Of a stretch of 9,899 bases of DNA, positions 1 through 5,947 are shown piece after piece. This DNA comes from Gammaproteobacteria bacterium. GTDB taxonomy: Bacteria > Aquificota > Aquificia > Aquificales > QOAS01. The stretch spans positions 1 through 9,899 of the forward strand of contig QOAS01000145.1 of assembly GCA_003972855.1 (NCBI GenBank). The letters are read 5' to 3'. Under the pieces are notes generated by a model. It was not told where the DNA came from and did not search any database. It saw nothing but the letters and a program-made list of their open reading frames with translations. Position 1 is the stretch's first letter. The number at the start of each line of letters is the position of its first letter. The translations under genes and the position numbers were made by a program.

Positions 1-475
1 GCAATACCTCCCTCGGTGGTGCGTAAACCGTGTTTAAACTTCCCACAGCAACGAGGTCTAAACCCAAAAGTCGCTGTCCCGCGGAAAGGGTTAAAACGAA
101 AAGTTTTTCTTTTTTCCCCTTAAGGAGGGGTGAAACGAGCCTCACCACCTGAAGGGGGTGGGTAATCTTTTGGTTTTCACCGTTTTTGTTCCTTTTGCAA
201 AGTTCGGTAACCGCCTTTACGGTGAGAGCCTTTACCCTTCCCACACCGGGGATTTTTGAAAGCTCCTCCAAAGGGAGTTTCGCCAAGTTTTCAAAACCTA
301 TGGATGCAAGCTTTGTTCCTATATCTATAACGCTAAAACCCTTTGTTCCGCTACCCAAAATTATCGCCCAAAGTTCTTCCTCCGTAAGGCTTTCCGCCCC
401 TAACTTTTCCAATTTTTCCCTCGGCAAAAGCCCTTTGGGGAGGTCTTTTAAAGGTTTTCCCTTCGGTTTATACAT
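1..475 (-). CDS. radC: RadC family protein (JAB/MPN domain), 3' part beyond window
   Basis: The reading frame opens with ATG at 475-473 and stays open to base 1, giving 158 residues with no stop. The N-terminus (LKDLPKGLLPREKLEKLGAESLTEEE, split here as LKDLPKGLLPREK and LGAESLTEEE) and the following LWAIILGSGTKG are the classic RadC/YicR N-terminal signature. A helix-hairpin-helix (LSKIPGVGRVKAL) follows, then the start of the JAB domain (LFVLTLSAGQRLLG, then GSLNTVYAPPREVL). The JAB metal-binding HxHPSG motif would lie to the left of the window. The start overlaps the ridA stop by 8 nt (ATGTATAA), so translation is probably coupled and the gene belongs to the lnt-ridA-radC operon. The molecular role of RadC is unsettled; the old DNA-repair name is not well supported. 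The upstream ridA is interrupted by element A, whose internal promoter may now feed radC. Confidence 0.93.
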   Translation of the reverse strand, partial: MYKPKGKPLKDLPKGLLPREKLEKLGAESLTEEELWAIILGSGTKGFSVIDIGTKLASIGFENLAKLPLEELSKIPGVGRVKALTVKAVTELCKRNKNGENQKITHPLQVVRLVSPLLKGKKEKLFVLTLSAGQRLLGLDLVAVGSLNTVYAPPREVL

Positions 476-768
476 CTTCTATCACCGCTATGGCTGATAT
501 TTCCACCAATGCCCCCAACGGGAGGTTACTAACTTCCACCGTCTCCCTTGCGGGTTTGTGGTCTTTGAAAAATTTCCCGTAAACCTCGTTTACCTCTCTA
601 AAGTTGGACAGGTCGGTCAGATACACGGTGGTTTTGACGATATTCTTCTCGGTTAAGCCTATTTCCGAAAGTATAGCCTTTATGTTGCTTAAAACCCTTT
701 GGGTTTGCTCTTTGGCGGTTTTACCCTCCAACTTTCCCGTTTGGGGATTTATGGCTATTTGTCCGCTT
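468..768 (-). pseudogene. ridA: RidA (Rid/YjgF enamine deaminase), 3' fragment split by element A
   Basis: This fragment encodes residues 29-127 of a RidA protein, beginning SGQIAINPQTGKLEG and ending LVEISAIAVIEDV. It holds the family's substrate-binding arginine region (HKPARETVEV) and the C-terminal glutamate region. RidA hydrolyses reactive enamine/imine intermediates from PLP-dependent enzymes such as threonine dehydratase. A TTG at 773 could be called as a start (giving 101 aa), but it lies in the right end of element A, and the normal first 28 residues are encoded at 1197-1115, beyond the insertion. Without the N-terminal strand the trimeric fold is unlikely to form, so I call it broken. 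The stop overlaps the radC start. An intact second copy elsewhere cannot be excluded. Confidence 0.9.
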
Positions 769-1012
769 GTCAACCACCCCGCATTAGAAATGCGAGGCTT
801 GACTTCGGGCAGTAGCTACTCCAAAAGGGAGTAGCCACCACCACGGGCGGGTTGTTTGCCCGTCCCCTCACAAAGGGTTTATCTTTGTTTATTTGTCCAA
901 CCCGCAAGGTTTCTAAACTTTCTTATCGTTTTTTTCTTTTTAACCCTTGCGGGGCGGGGAATAGGGAATTACCTATTCCCCTTGTGTTTCTAAAGAACCT
1001 ACCTGCCTTACT
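769..1012 (-). ncRNA. Putative structured RNA of element A (omega-RNA-like)
   Basis: A consensus-like promoter predicts a transcript starting near 1012 and running to the right end of the element. The interval folds into consecutive local stems: 956-965 with 972-981 (10 bp, 6-nt loop), 901-909 with 945-953 (9 bp, long A-rich loop on the RNA strand), 843-848 with 858-863, 815-822 with 828-835 (8 bp, 5-nt loop), and the terminal hairpin 777-797. No convincing reading frame uses the space. In IS605-family TnpB elements the guide RNA ends at the transposon right end and takes its guide from the flank, which here would be the ridA sequence from base 768 downward. That role is inference from layout. 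An alternative is a passive hairpin-rich spacer. Confidence 0.55.
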
Positions 1013-1018
1013 GTTTAA

Positions 1019-1046
1019 ATTATAGACAAACTTTTGGAGTTTGCAA
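1019..1046 (-). promoter_or_regulatory. Sigma70-like promoter inside element A
   Basis: On the minus strand there is TTGCAA (1046-1041), a 16-nt spacer, then a perfect TATAAT (1024-1019). The predicted transcription start is near 1012. It points through the element toward the ridA 3' fragment and radC. It could both make the element RNA and relieve polarity on radC. Confidence 0.65.
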
Positions 1047-1114
1047 GTTTTTTCTATCCTTTTGTCGCTTTCCTCCCCGCATTAAAAATGCGGGGTTTCC
1101 AGCGACCATTTTCT

Positions 1115-1197
1115 ATGAATACTAAATTTCCCGCAATAACCGCTTGCGAATATGCGCCCACCGGCTTGGGGGCTTTATCGGTTTGAACAAAACGCAT
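1115..1197 (-). pseudogene. ridA: RidA 5' fragment (residues 1-28)
   Basis: From ATG at 1197 the minus strand reads MRFVQTDKAPKPVG then AYSQAVIAGNLVFI. This is the textbook RidA N-terminus (TxxAPxPxGxYSQAV, then NLVFxSGQ). After the isoleucine codon the frame enters foreign sequence and stops about 20 codons later. Joining base 1115 directly to base 768 rebuilds an ATA codon and gives LVFISGQIAINP, a 127-residue protein of the normal family length. ATG 1197 lies 15 nt after the lnt stop with no good Shine-Dalgarno, consistent with translation coupled to lnt. This is strong evidence that a functional ridA was interrupted recently, since neither half has decayed. Confidence 0.92.
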
Positions 1198-1212
1198 GTC
1201 TGTTTTCTAATT

Positions 1213-2502
1213 TTAAAGCTCCAAAATTTGGATTTTGGCAAAAGGTAAACCCATGTAGGTTCCGTCGGGATAGACCGCACCGCTAAAGCCGTTGTTGTTT
1301 ACGAAGATAAAAACCTTACCCGTTTCTATAGCCCTAAGTTTTACCTCCCACAGGTGCCGTTTGGCAAAAATTTGGGAAAACCAAGCGTCGTTGGAAAGAA
1401 CCACCCCTATGTCAAAATCCCTTTTCTCCCAAAGGGGGAAGTAAACCTCGTTACAAATGAGGGGGTAGAGCTTTATACCCCTAAAGGTGAATATTGTTTC
1501 CCTTTTACCCGCAAGGTAGTCGGGGGCGTTCAAATAGGGGAGAACCCTTCCCAAAAAGGAAAAACCCTTTGGGGTGTATTCCCCGAAGGGAACCAAAAAC
1601 CTTTTGGCGTATATACCCTCTATTTTCCCTTTTAGGGTTAAAACCGCCAAATTTTGCGCAAAGAGGTCTAATTTTGAAAAATCGTAAAACACCCAAAGGG
1701 CTCCGAAGAGCAGATTTTTATCCTTAAAGGCTTTGGCAAAGTTGTATATTCCCCCTTCGGAGGATATGGAAGTTTCGGGAAGAACTACGAGGTCGGCGGA
1801 TTTCGGAGTTTGCCAAACCAAATAGGTTGTATAGAGTTTTACAAAAACCCCATTGGTGAGTTTATCGCTTTGAAACAAAAAGGGTTGAACCAAAGCTACC
1901 TTTATTCCGTAACGGGGAATTTGGAGTTCTAACTTATATATAAACGATAGTAGGAGGGGTATAAGGAAAATCCCAAAGGCGGTGAGGAGGTATCTCCTTC
2001 CCTTTAGCTCCCATTGTTCCAATGCTTTGTAGAGAAGCCAATTAACGGTGAGAATAAAGAGCGTTCCCCCGAAAACGGTAAGGTAGTGAAGCGAAAGCCC
2101 CAAAAAGGGAGCGTTTACCAAAACCTTTCCCAAATACTCGTATGGGAAACCTCCGAAGGGAACGAAAAGCCTCAAAACCTCCACCGCGGTATAGGAGAGA
2201 GGAAAAGGAACCCCTATTCGGGTTAAAAGGTAACTTATACCAAACTGAAGCAGGGTAAAGGTCAAAACGAAAACTGCAAAGGTTAGAACCGCCAAAAGCC
2301 AACCACCCGCGGTGAGGTAAAAAGCTTTTAAAAAGGGCATATAGAGGAGGGAGGTAAATACCAAACCGAAAAGTAGAAAGTTTTTAAAACTTCGGTTTAC
2401 CAACAGCGGTAGAAAGGCAAAAAATTCCAAGAACCAAAGGAGTTCGTAGTAAAAGGGCAAAACTCCCAAGGTTGCAAAGATGGGAGTGGTAAGTAGATAC
2501 AT
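1213..2502 (-). CDS. lnt: Apolipoprotein N-acyltransferase Lnt
   Basis: Lnt is an inner-membrane enzyme that transfers the third acyl chain from phospholipid to the N-terminal cysteine of lipoproteins before outer-membrane sorting. The 429-residue product has several hydrophobic helices over residues 1-190, then a periplasmic nitrilase-like domain. The Glu-Lys-Cys triad is visible: E243 in VVLPETS, K300 in YAKRFLVPFGEYTP and C350 in LICNEVYFP. The family gate and fold motifs are also present (VLSNDAWF and the following RAIETGK). It is shorter than the E. coli enzyme (about 510 aa), mainly in the membrane part. The ATG at 2502 is the only upstream option, because an in-frame stop lies directly before it; no Shine-Dalgarno is seen. 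It is the first gene of the lnt-ridA-radC operon and diverges from tadA with 4 bp between start codons. Confidence 0.95.
   Translation of the reverse strand: MYLLTTPIFATLGVLPFYYELLWFLEFFAFLPLLVNRSFKNFLLFGLVFTSLLYMPFLKAFYLTAGGWLLAVLTFAVFVLTFTLLQFGISYLLTRIGVPFPLSYTAVEVLRLFVPFGGFPYEYLGKVLVNAPFLGLSLHYLTVFGGTLFILTVNWLLYKALEQWELKGRRYLLTAFGIFLIPLLLSFIYKLELQIPRYGIKVALVQPFLFQSDKLTNGVFVKLYTTYLVWQTPKSADLVVLPETSISSEGGIYNFAKAFKDKNLLFGALWVFYDFSKLDLFAQNLAVLTLKGKIEGIYAKRFLVPFGEYTPKGFSFLGRVLPYLNAPDYLAGKRETIFTFRGIKLYPLICNEVYFPLWEKRDFDIGVVLSNDAWFSQIFAKRHLWEVKLRAIETGKVFIFVNNNGFSGAVYPDGTYMGLPFAKIQILEL
2472..2499 (+). promoter_or_regulatory. Possible promoter for a leaderless tadA transcript
   Basis: TTGCAA (2472-2477), a 16-nt spacer and TAGATA (2494-2499) would put the transcription start at about 2506-2507, that is, at the tadA ATG. 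The elements lie inside the lnt 5' coding region. Only partial consensus, so low confidence. Confidence 0.35.
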
Positions 2503-2506
2503 TTAA

Positions 2507-2947
2507 ATGAAACAATTTTTCATGAAACTCGCCCTTGAGGAGGCGAAAAAGGCTTTAGAAACGGGCGACGTTCCAATCGGTTGCGTAATAACCTACAGAG
2601 GTGAAGTTATAGCTAAAGACCACAACAGGGTTGAGGAATTTTCCGACCCCACCGCCCATGCGGAAATTTTGGCAATCTCCACCGCGGGTAGGAAAATAGG
2701 GGTAAAAAACCTTCGGGAGTGCGAAATATATGTGACCTTAGAGCCTTGCCCTATGTGTGCGGGGGCTATAGCCTTGGCGGGTTTTAAAAAGCTCTACTTT
2801 GGGGCTTTCAACCTAAAACACGGTGCGGTGGCAAACCGCTTTTTTATAGCGGAGGAATACAAAATTCCTTGGGAACACATACCTTGTAAAGAATGCGAAA
2901 ACCTACTGAAAGAGTTTTTTAAAGGGGTGAGAAAAGGGGAGTTTTAA
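2507..2947 (+). CDS. tadA: tRNA-specific adenosine deaminase TadA
   Basis: TadA deaminates A34 to inosine in the anticodon of tRNA-Arg(ACG). The 146-residue product is a compact cytidine-deaminase-fold protein of normal length. The zinc site is complete: HAE at 51-53 (H51 ligand, E53 proton shuttle) and PCPMC at 80-84 (C81 and C84 ligands). The N-terminal substrate strand GDVPIGCVI and the C-terminal helix also fit the family. The start is either ATG 2507 or ATG 2522 (M6); neither has a Shine-Dalgarno, so the transcript may be leaderless. hisS follows about 18 nt downstream on the same strand, suggesting a tadA-hisS pair. A guanine or cytosine deaminase is less likely given the length and the Arg-tRNA-type motif context. 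Confidence 0.93.
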   Translation: MKQFFMKLALEEAKKALETGDVPIGCVITYRGEVIAKDHNRVEEFSDPTAHAEILAISTAGRKIGVKNLRECEIYVTLEPCPMCAGAIALAGFKKLYFGAFNLKHGAVANRFFIAEEYKIPWEHIPCKECENLLKEFFKGVRKGEF

Positions 2948-2965
2948 ACTTTATAACCTTTGACG

Positions 2966-4207
2966 ATGGCGGAAAAAATAAAAACCGTTAGGGGTTTCAG
3001 AGACCTATTGGGAGAGGAGGCTAAGAAATACCGCTTTGTGGTCAACACCGTGCGGAAAATCCTTGAAAGGTATAACTTTGAGGAGATTATCCTCCCCACG
3101 GTTGAATATACCAAACTCTTTACCCGTTCCATAGGGGAGGCAACCGACATAGTGGAAAAGGAGATGTTTACCTTCACCGACAAGGGGGGAAGGGATGTTG
3201 CCCTGCGCCCCGAGGGAACCGCGGGTGTGGTTAGGGCTTACATAGAGAACAAACTCTATGCGGACGGAACTTACAAAAAACTCTACTACGAAGGTTCTAT
3301 GTTCAGACACGAGAGACCTCAAAAGGGTAGATATAGAGAATTCCACCAAATCGGTGCGGAAATTTTGGGAACTTCCAACCCTTTGGCGGATGCGGAAGTA
3401 ATAAAAATTAGCGAGGAGATTTTAAAAACCCTAAAAATTCCCGCAAGGATAGAAATAAACTCCTTGGGTTGCAAAAAGTGTAGACCCGCCTATAGGGAGG
3501 CTCTTTTGGAATACTTGAGTTCCCATAAGGAGGAACTATGTGAGGACTGCCAAAGGAGGTTGGAGAGAAATCCCTTACGCATTTTGGACTGCAAGGTTGA
3601 AGGTTGCAAACTTATAGCGTCCCAAGCTCCGAAAATTACCGACTACCTGTGTGAGGAGTGCAAAACCCACTACGAGAGTGTAAAGAAATACCTAAACGCT
3701 TTAGGTATTAAATATACGGAGAACCCCCATTTGGTGAGGGGGTTAGACTACTACAGCAAAACGGTGTTTGAATGCGTTTCCGAAGAATTGGGAAAAACCG
3801 TTATAGCGGGAGGGCGTTACGACTACCTCGTTGAGGAACTGGGGGGACCTCCCACCCCCGCCCTCGGTTTTGCGGCGGGTATAGAACGCCTTGCCCTTTT
3901 GGTAAAGGAACTTCCCAAGGAAAAACCCTTGGTTTTGGTAATCCCCTTCGGGGGAGAAAACGAGAAAATCCACGCCCTAAAGTTGGCGCAGACCCTGAGA
4001 AAAAACGGAATAAGGGTAGAACTCTCCTACAGGGAAGGAAAAATTAGGAAACAATTTGAGTTTGCCAATAAAATAGGCGCCCACTTTACGGTGGTCGTAG
4101 GAGAAAACGAACTTAAAGAGGGTAAATACCCCCTCAAAAACCTCCTCACGAGGGAGGAGAGAAAACTGACCCTTGAGGAGATTGTTGAAACTCTGAAGAA
4201 CCTTTAA
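2966..4207 (+). CDS. hisS: Histidyl-tRNA synthetase
   Basis: HisRS is a cytosolic class II enzyme that charges tRNA-His. The 413-residue product has the full set: LRPEGTA (80-86), motif 2 RHERPQKGRYREFHQIGAE (114-132), the histidine-binding LVRGLDYYSKTVFE (256-269), AGGRYDYLVEELGG (281-294), motif 3 GFAAGIERL (301-309) and a C-terminal anticodon-binding domain from about 322. The insertion domain (about 165-245) carries four close cysteine pairs (169/172, 192/195, 209/214, 229/232), which suggests bound zinc, as reported for other bacterial HisRS with such pairs. ATG 2966 is preferred; an in-frame TTG at 2960 would add two residues. The ordered synthetase motifs distinguish it from HisZ. It is probably co-transcribed with tadA. 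Confidence 0.97.
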   Translation: MAEKIKTVRGFRDLLGEEAKKYRFVVNTVRKILERYNFEEIILPTVEYTKLFTRSIGEATDIVEKEMFTFTDKGGRDVALRPEGTAGVVRAYIENKLYADGTYKKLYYEGSMFRHERPQKGRYREFHQIGAEILGTSNPLADAEVIKISEEILKTLKIPARIEINSLGCKKCRPAYREALLEYLSSHKEELCEDCQRRLERNPLRILDCKVEGCKLIASQAPKITDYLCEECKTHYESVKKYLNALGIKYTENPHLVRGLDYYSKTVFECVSEELGKTVIAGGRYDYLVEELGGPPTPALGFAAGIERLALLVKELPKEKPLVLVIPFGGENEKIHALKLAQTLRKNGIRVELSYREGKIRKQFEFANKIGAHFTVVVGENELKEGKYPLKNLLTREERKLTLEEIVETLKNL

Positions 4208-4241
4208 AGTTTCTCCTTTAACAATTTCCTTCTTTTGTTGT

Positions 4242-4255
4242 TTACAAAATTGTAA
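4242..4255. promoter_or_regulatory. Inverted repeat upstream of amtB (possible operator)
   Basis: TTACAA (4242-4247), AA, TTGTAA (4250-4255) form a dyad in an AT-rich 98-bp gap. A third TTGTAA half-site lies at 4286-4291 inside a second small dyad, CTTTTGTAAAAG (4283-4294). The gap holds no gene. Which regulator would bind is unknown; NtcA, TnrA and sigma54 consensus sites do not fit. Confidence 0.35.
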
Positions 4256-4305
4256 CCATTACTTTCCTTAATTTTGTTTGCACTTTTGTAAAAGGACTTA
4301 CTATT

Positions 4306-5526
4306 ATGCAGGGAATTGTTCCGGTTGATAACCTGTGGATTTTGGTATCCACCGCTTTGGTGTTCGTCATGGGCTTTACGGGTCTCGCCCTCTTTTACGG
4401 GGGACTGACACGCACCCGCAGTATGCTCAACACCATCTTGATGGTTACCGCTTCCTTTGCGTTGGCATCGGTTTTGTGGATAGCTTACGGGTATTCGCTC
4501 GCCTTTGAGGGAGATATCGGCGGGTTTATAGGGACACTCAAACAGGTATTCCTAAAGGAATACGCCCCCAACTCTCCTTCCGATGTTGCGGGTAACTTAT
4601 ACGCCTACCTATTTGCGTTTTATCAAATGACCTTCGCCGCCATTACGGTTGCTCTAATAGCGGGAGCTTGGATAGAGCGCATTAAATTCAGCGCTTGGCT
4701 GTTGTTTTCCGCGTTATGGCTGACGCTCGTATATGTTCCCGTAGCCCACTGGATTTGGGGAGGGGGATTTTTAGGAAACTTGGGAGTTCACGATTTTGCG
4801 GGAGGTCTGGTAGTCCACGCCACTTCGGGTGTAACCGCTTTGGTGGGAGCTTATGTGCTTGGCAAAAGAAGAGAAGCGATTTTAATGCCTTCCAATTTAC
4901 CGCTCGTGGCTTTGGGAACGGGACTCTTGGCGTTCGGATGGTTTGGATTTAACGGCGGTTCCGCCTTGGCTTTGAATGAAACCGCAATAAGCGCCTCACT
5001 TGTAAGCCTAATAGCCGCCTTTGTAGGAGCTATCGTTTGGTCTCTGTTAGAATGGTTTAAGTTCGGTAAACCCACCACCCTTGGCTTTATGACGGGAATA
5101 ATTGCGGGATTTGCCACCATAACCCCCGCGGCGGGATTCGTGGATATATTGGGCGGTTTCCTCATAGGAATTTTGGGCGGTATAGCTTGTTTCTTAGCGG
5201 TTGTTTGGGCTAAGGCTAAATTCGGATATGATGACGCATTGGACGTATTCGGAGTTCACGGTGTAGGAGGGGTTGTAGGAACTTTGGCTATAGCTCTCTT
5301 GGCTTCCCCCACGGTGGGCGGAGATAAAGGTCTCCTTTACGGAAGTGCAAACTTGATTTTCCCCCAATTGGTGGGAACCATTGTTGTGGTCGTTTACACC
5401 GCAGTGGTGAGCTACTTGCTCCTTAAACTCACCGATAAATTGGTAGGACTAAGGGTTAGCGAAGAGGTTGAAATAGAAGGATTGGACAAGCACCTACACG
5501 GTGAGAAGGCTTACGGCGAACGCTAA
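4306..5526 (+). CDS. amtB: Ammonium transporter AmtB
   Basis: This is an inner-membrane Amt/Mep/Rh channel for ammonium uptake. The 406-residue protein is almost entirely membrane helices (eleven expected). Landmark residues are visible: FYGGL near 30, the outer phenylalanine gate (QMTF, F110; GWFGF, F215), the cation-site aspartate D163 in DFAGG, the twin pore histidines H171 and H318 (VHATSG and VFGVHGVGG), and a cytosolic tail GLRVSEEVEIEGLD where PII normally docks. There is no cleavable signal peptide, so maturation may differ from E. coli AmtB. ATG 4306 has a weak AAAGGA Shine-Dalgarno about 10 nt upstream. No glnB/glnK gene is next to it in the window, although amtB is usually paired with one. 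Below it lies the disrupted uma2-like gene. Confidence 0.96.
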   Translation: MQGIVPVDNLWILVSTALVFVMGFTGLALFYGGLTRTRSMLNTILMVTASFALASVLWIAYGYSLAFEGDIGGFIGTLKQVFLKEYAPNSPSDVAGNLYAYLFAFYQMTFAAITVALIAGAWIERIKFSAWLLFSALWLTLVYVPVAHWIWGGGFLGNLGVHDFAGGLVVHATSGVTALVGAYVLGKRREAILMPSNLPLVALGTGLLAFGWFGFNGGSALALNETAISASLVSLIAAFVGAIVWSLLEWFKFGKPTTLGFMTGIIAGFATITPAAGFVDILGGFLIGILGGIACFLAVVWAKAKFGYDDALDVFGVHGVGGVVGTLAIALLASPTVGGDKGLLYGSANLIFPQLVGTIVVVVYTAVVSYLLLKLTDKLVGLRVSEEVEIEGLDKHLHGEKAYGER

Positions 5527-5537
5527 AATGGTTTTAT

Positions 5538-5674
5538 GTGCTTTTTTTAACTTTCCTCGTTCTTTTTATCTTTTTCACTTCTTATCTGGTCAATTTCCTA
5601 ATAACCTACTCCTACCGTCAGAGGTTGGCGGATTGCATTCTCAAAGAGAGAGGAGTTTTAAGAAACCTATTTAT
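5538..5674 (+). pseudogene. Uma2-like gene, 5' fragment split by element B
   Basis: The frame through 5529-5674 reads SYLVNFLITYSYRQ, then RLADCILKERGVLRNLFI, and continues in frame into the downstream fragment once 5675-5947 is removed. RLADCIL and VLRNLFITCEE align by eye with the Uma2 (DUF820) pattern APxDVxL followed by VxPDxxVxCxE, with Arg-Asn where Pro-Asp is usual. The first 20 residues are unusually hydrophobic and T-rich. There is no good start: GTG 5538 has no Shine-Dalgarno, and the usual 40-50 N-terminal residues are missing, so the gene may have been truncated before the insertion. A separate small membrane protein is the alternative reading. Confidence 0.45.
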
Positions 5675-5737
5675 AGAAAAATTGCGGGCTAAAACCTCCC
5701 ATCTTTGATGGGAGAAGACAGCCCGCCCCCGAAGGGG

Positions 5738-5765
5738 TTGAAAATCTAAAGTTTTGGATTAAATT
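5738..5765 (+). promoter_or_regulatory. Weak promoter candidate inside element B
   Basis: TTGAAA (5738-5743), a 16-nt spacer and TAAATT (5760-5765) lie just before the structured part of element B, in the position that matches the clear promoter of element A. The -10 box is poor, so this rests partly on the analogy. Confidence 0.35.
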
Positions 5766-5771
5766 AGATAC

Positions 5772-5947
5772 CCAACATACCCGCCGATAGCGGGCATAGA
5801 TAACAAAAAAAGCCCGCTATACCAACGGCTAAAGGCGGGTATGTAGGCTGGCACCGCTAATGCGTTAACCCCTGCGTTAGCAGGGTGCTATTGTTAGACG
5901 GTGCAAACCCACCCGAAGCCCCGCATCTTTAATGCGGGGTAGTTCAC
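5772..5947 (+). ncRNA. Putative structured RNA of element B (omega-RNA-like)
   Basis: This stretch has three nested or adjacent stem systems of high stability: 5776-5785 with 5834-5843 (10 bp) enclosing 5788-5795 with 5812-5819 (8 bp); 5851-5856 with 5899-5904 extended by 5857-5860 with 5894-5897 (one bulged A), enclosing 5870-5875 with 5880-5885 (GTTA loop); and the terminal right-end hairpin 5919-5939. Frames through it are short and unconvincing. Stems closing at the right end of an IS605-type element are what TnpB omega-RNAs look like, and the flank from 5948 would supply the guide. Function is inferred. A tRNA was considered and does not fit. Confidence 0.55.

Larger units (their letters stand above)
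769..1114 (-). mobile_element. Element A: transposase-less IS200/IS605-like element (346 bp) in ridA
   Basis: The boundaries come from the ridA frame: removing 769-1114 restores the gene exactly, with no target duplication. On the minus strand the element follows ATTCAT and starts with AGAAAATGG. The left end has an outer stem (1064-1069 with 1101-1106, GTCGCT/AGCGAC) around an inner hairpin (1075-1083 with 1087-1095, CCCCGCATT/AATGCGGGG). The right end has the same hairpin with one mismatch (777-785 with 789-797) and finishes in GGTTGAC. No transposase or TnpB frame is present. Subterminal hairpins, a specific pentanucleotide on the left and the absence of duplication are known traits of IS200/IS605 transposition. 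A non-autonomous derivative moved by a TnpA elsewhere is the best reading. Element B at 5675-5947 is a relative. Confidence 0.85.
5675..5947 (+). mobile_element. Element B: transposase-less IS200/IS605-like element (273 bp) in uma2-like gene
   Basis: The element follows CTATTTAT, starts AGAAAAATTG and ends GGGGTAGTTCAC. Its left end has an outer stem (5684-5690 with 5720-5726, GCGGGCT/AGCCCGC) around an inner hairpin (5696-5702 with 5708-5714, CTCCCAT/ATGGGAG). Its right end has a perfect hairpin (5919-5926 with 5932-5939, CCCCGCAT/ATGCGGGG) preceded by CCCGAAG. GAAGCC-hairpin-GGGGTAGTTCAC is the form of right end I associate with tnpB-bearing IS605-family elements. No transposase frame is present. 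Deleting it joins AT to A in an ATA codon, the same phase and junction as element A, and fuses the two uma2-like fragments in frame. The edges could shift by one base. Confidence 0.82.

Noticed and set aside
138..165. Hairpin-like CACCACC-TGAA-GGGGGTG followed by GGGTAATC, resembling another IS605-type right end
   Set aside because: It lies in an intact radC frame that continues normally on both sides, so it is coding sequence.
771..773. TTG at 773 as the true start of ridA
   Set aside because: It belongs to the right end of element A (GGTTGAC), and the real N-terminus is found at 1197-1115.
1505..1696. Overlapping ORFs inside lnt, hisS, amtB, prmC, the EAL gene and thiL
   Set aside because: They lie in alternative frames of clearly identified genes, have low-complexity shadow translations and lack ribosome sites.
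4270..4290. Sigma54 promoter for amtB (TTGCAC near 4278)
   Set aside because: There is no GG at the -24 spacing, so the -24/-12 pattern is not met.
5528..5692. Small ORF from the ATG just after the amtB stop (MVLCAFFNFP...)
   Set aside because: Its T-rich start and lack of any family resemblance are weak; the +1 frame continues in frame into the Uma2 fragment after excision. A slip in the seven-T run could join the frames, but that is speculation.
5844..5906. tRNA-like cloverleaf in element B
   Set aside because: There is no TTCRA T-loop, no CCA-type acceptor and no anticodon arm of the right size; nested stems of an element RNA fit better.
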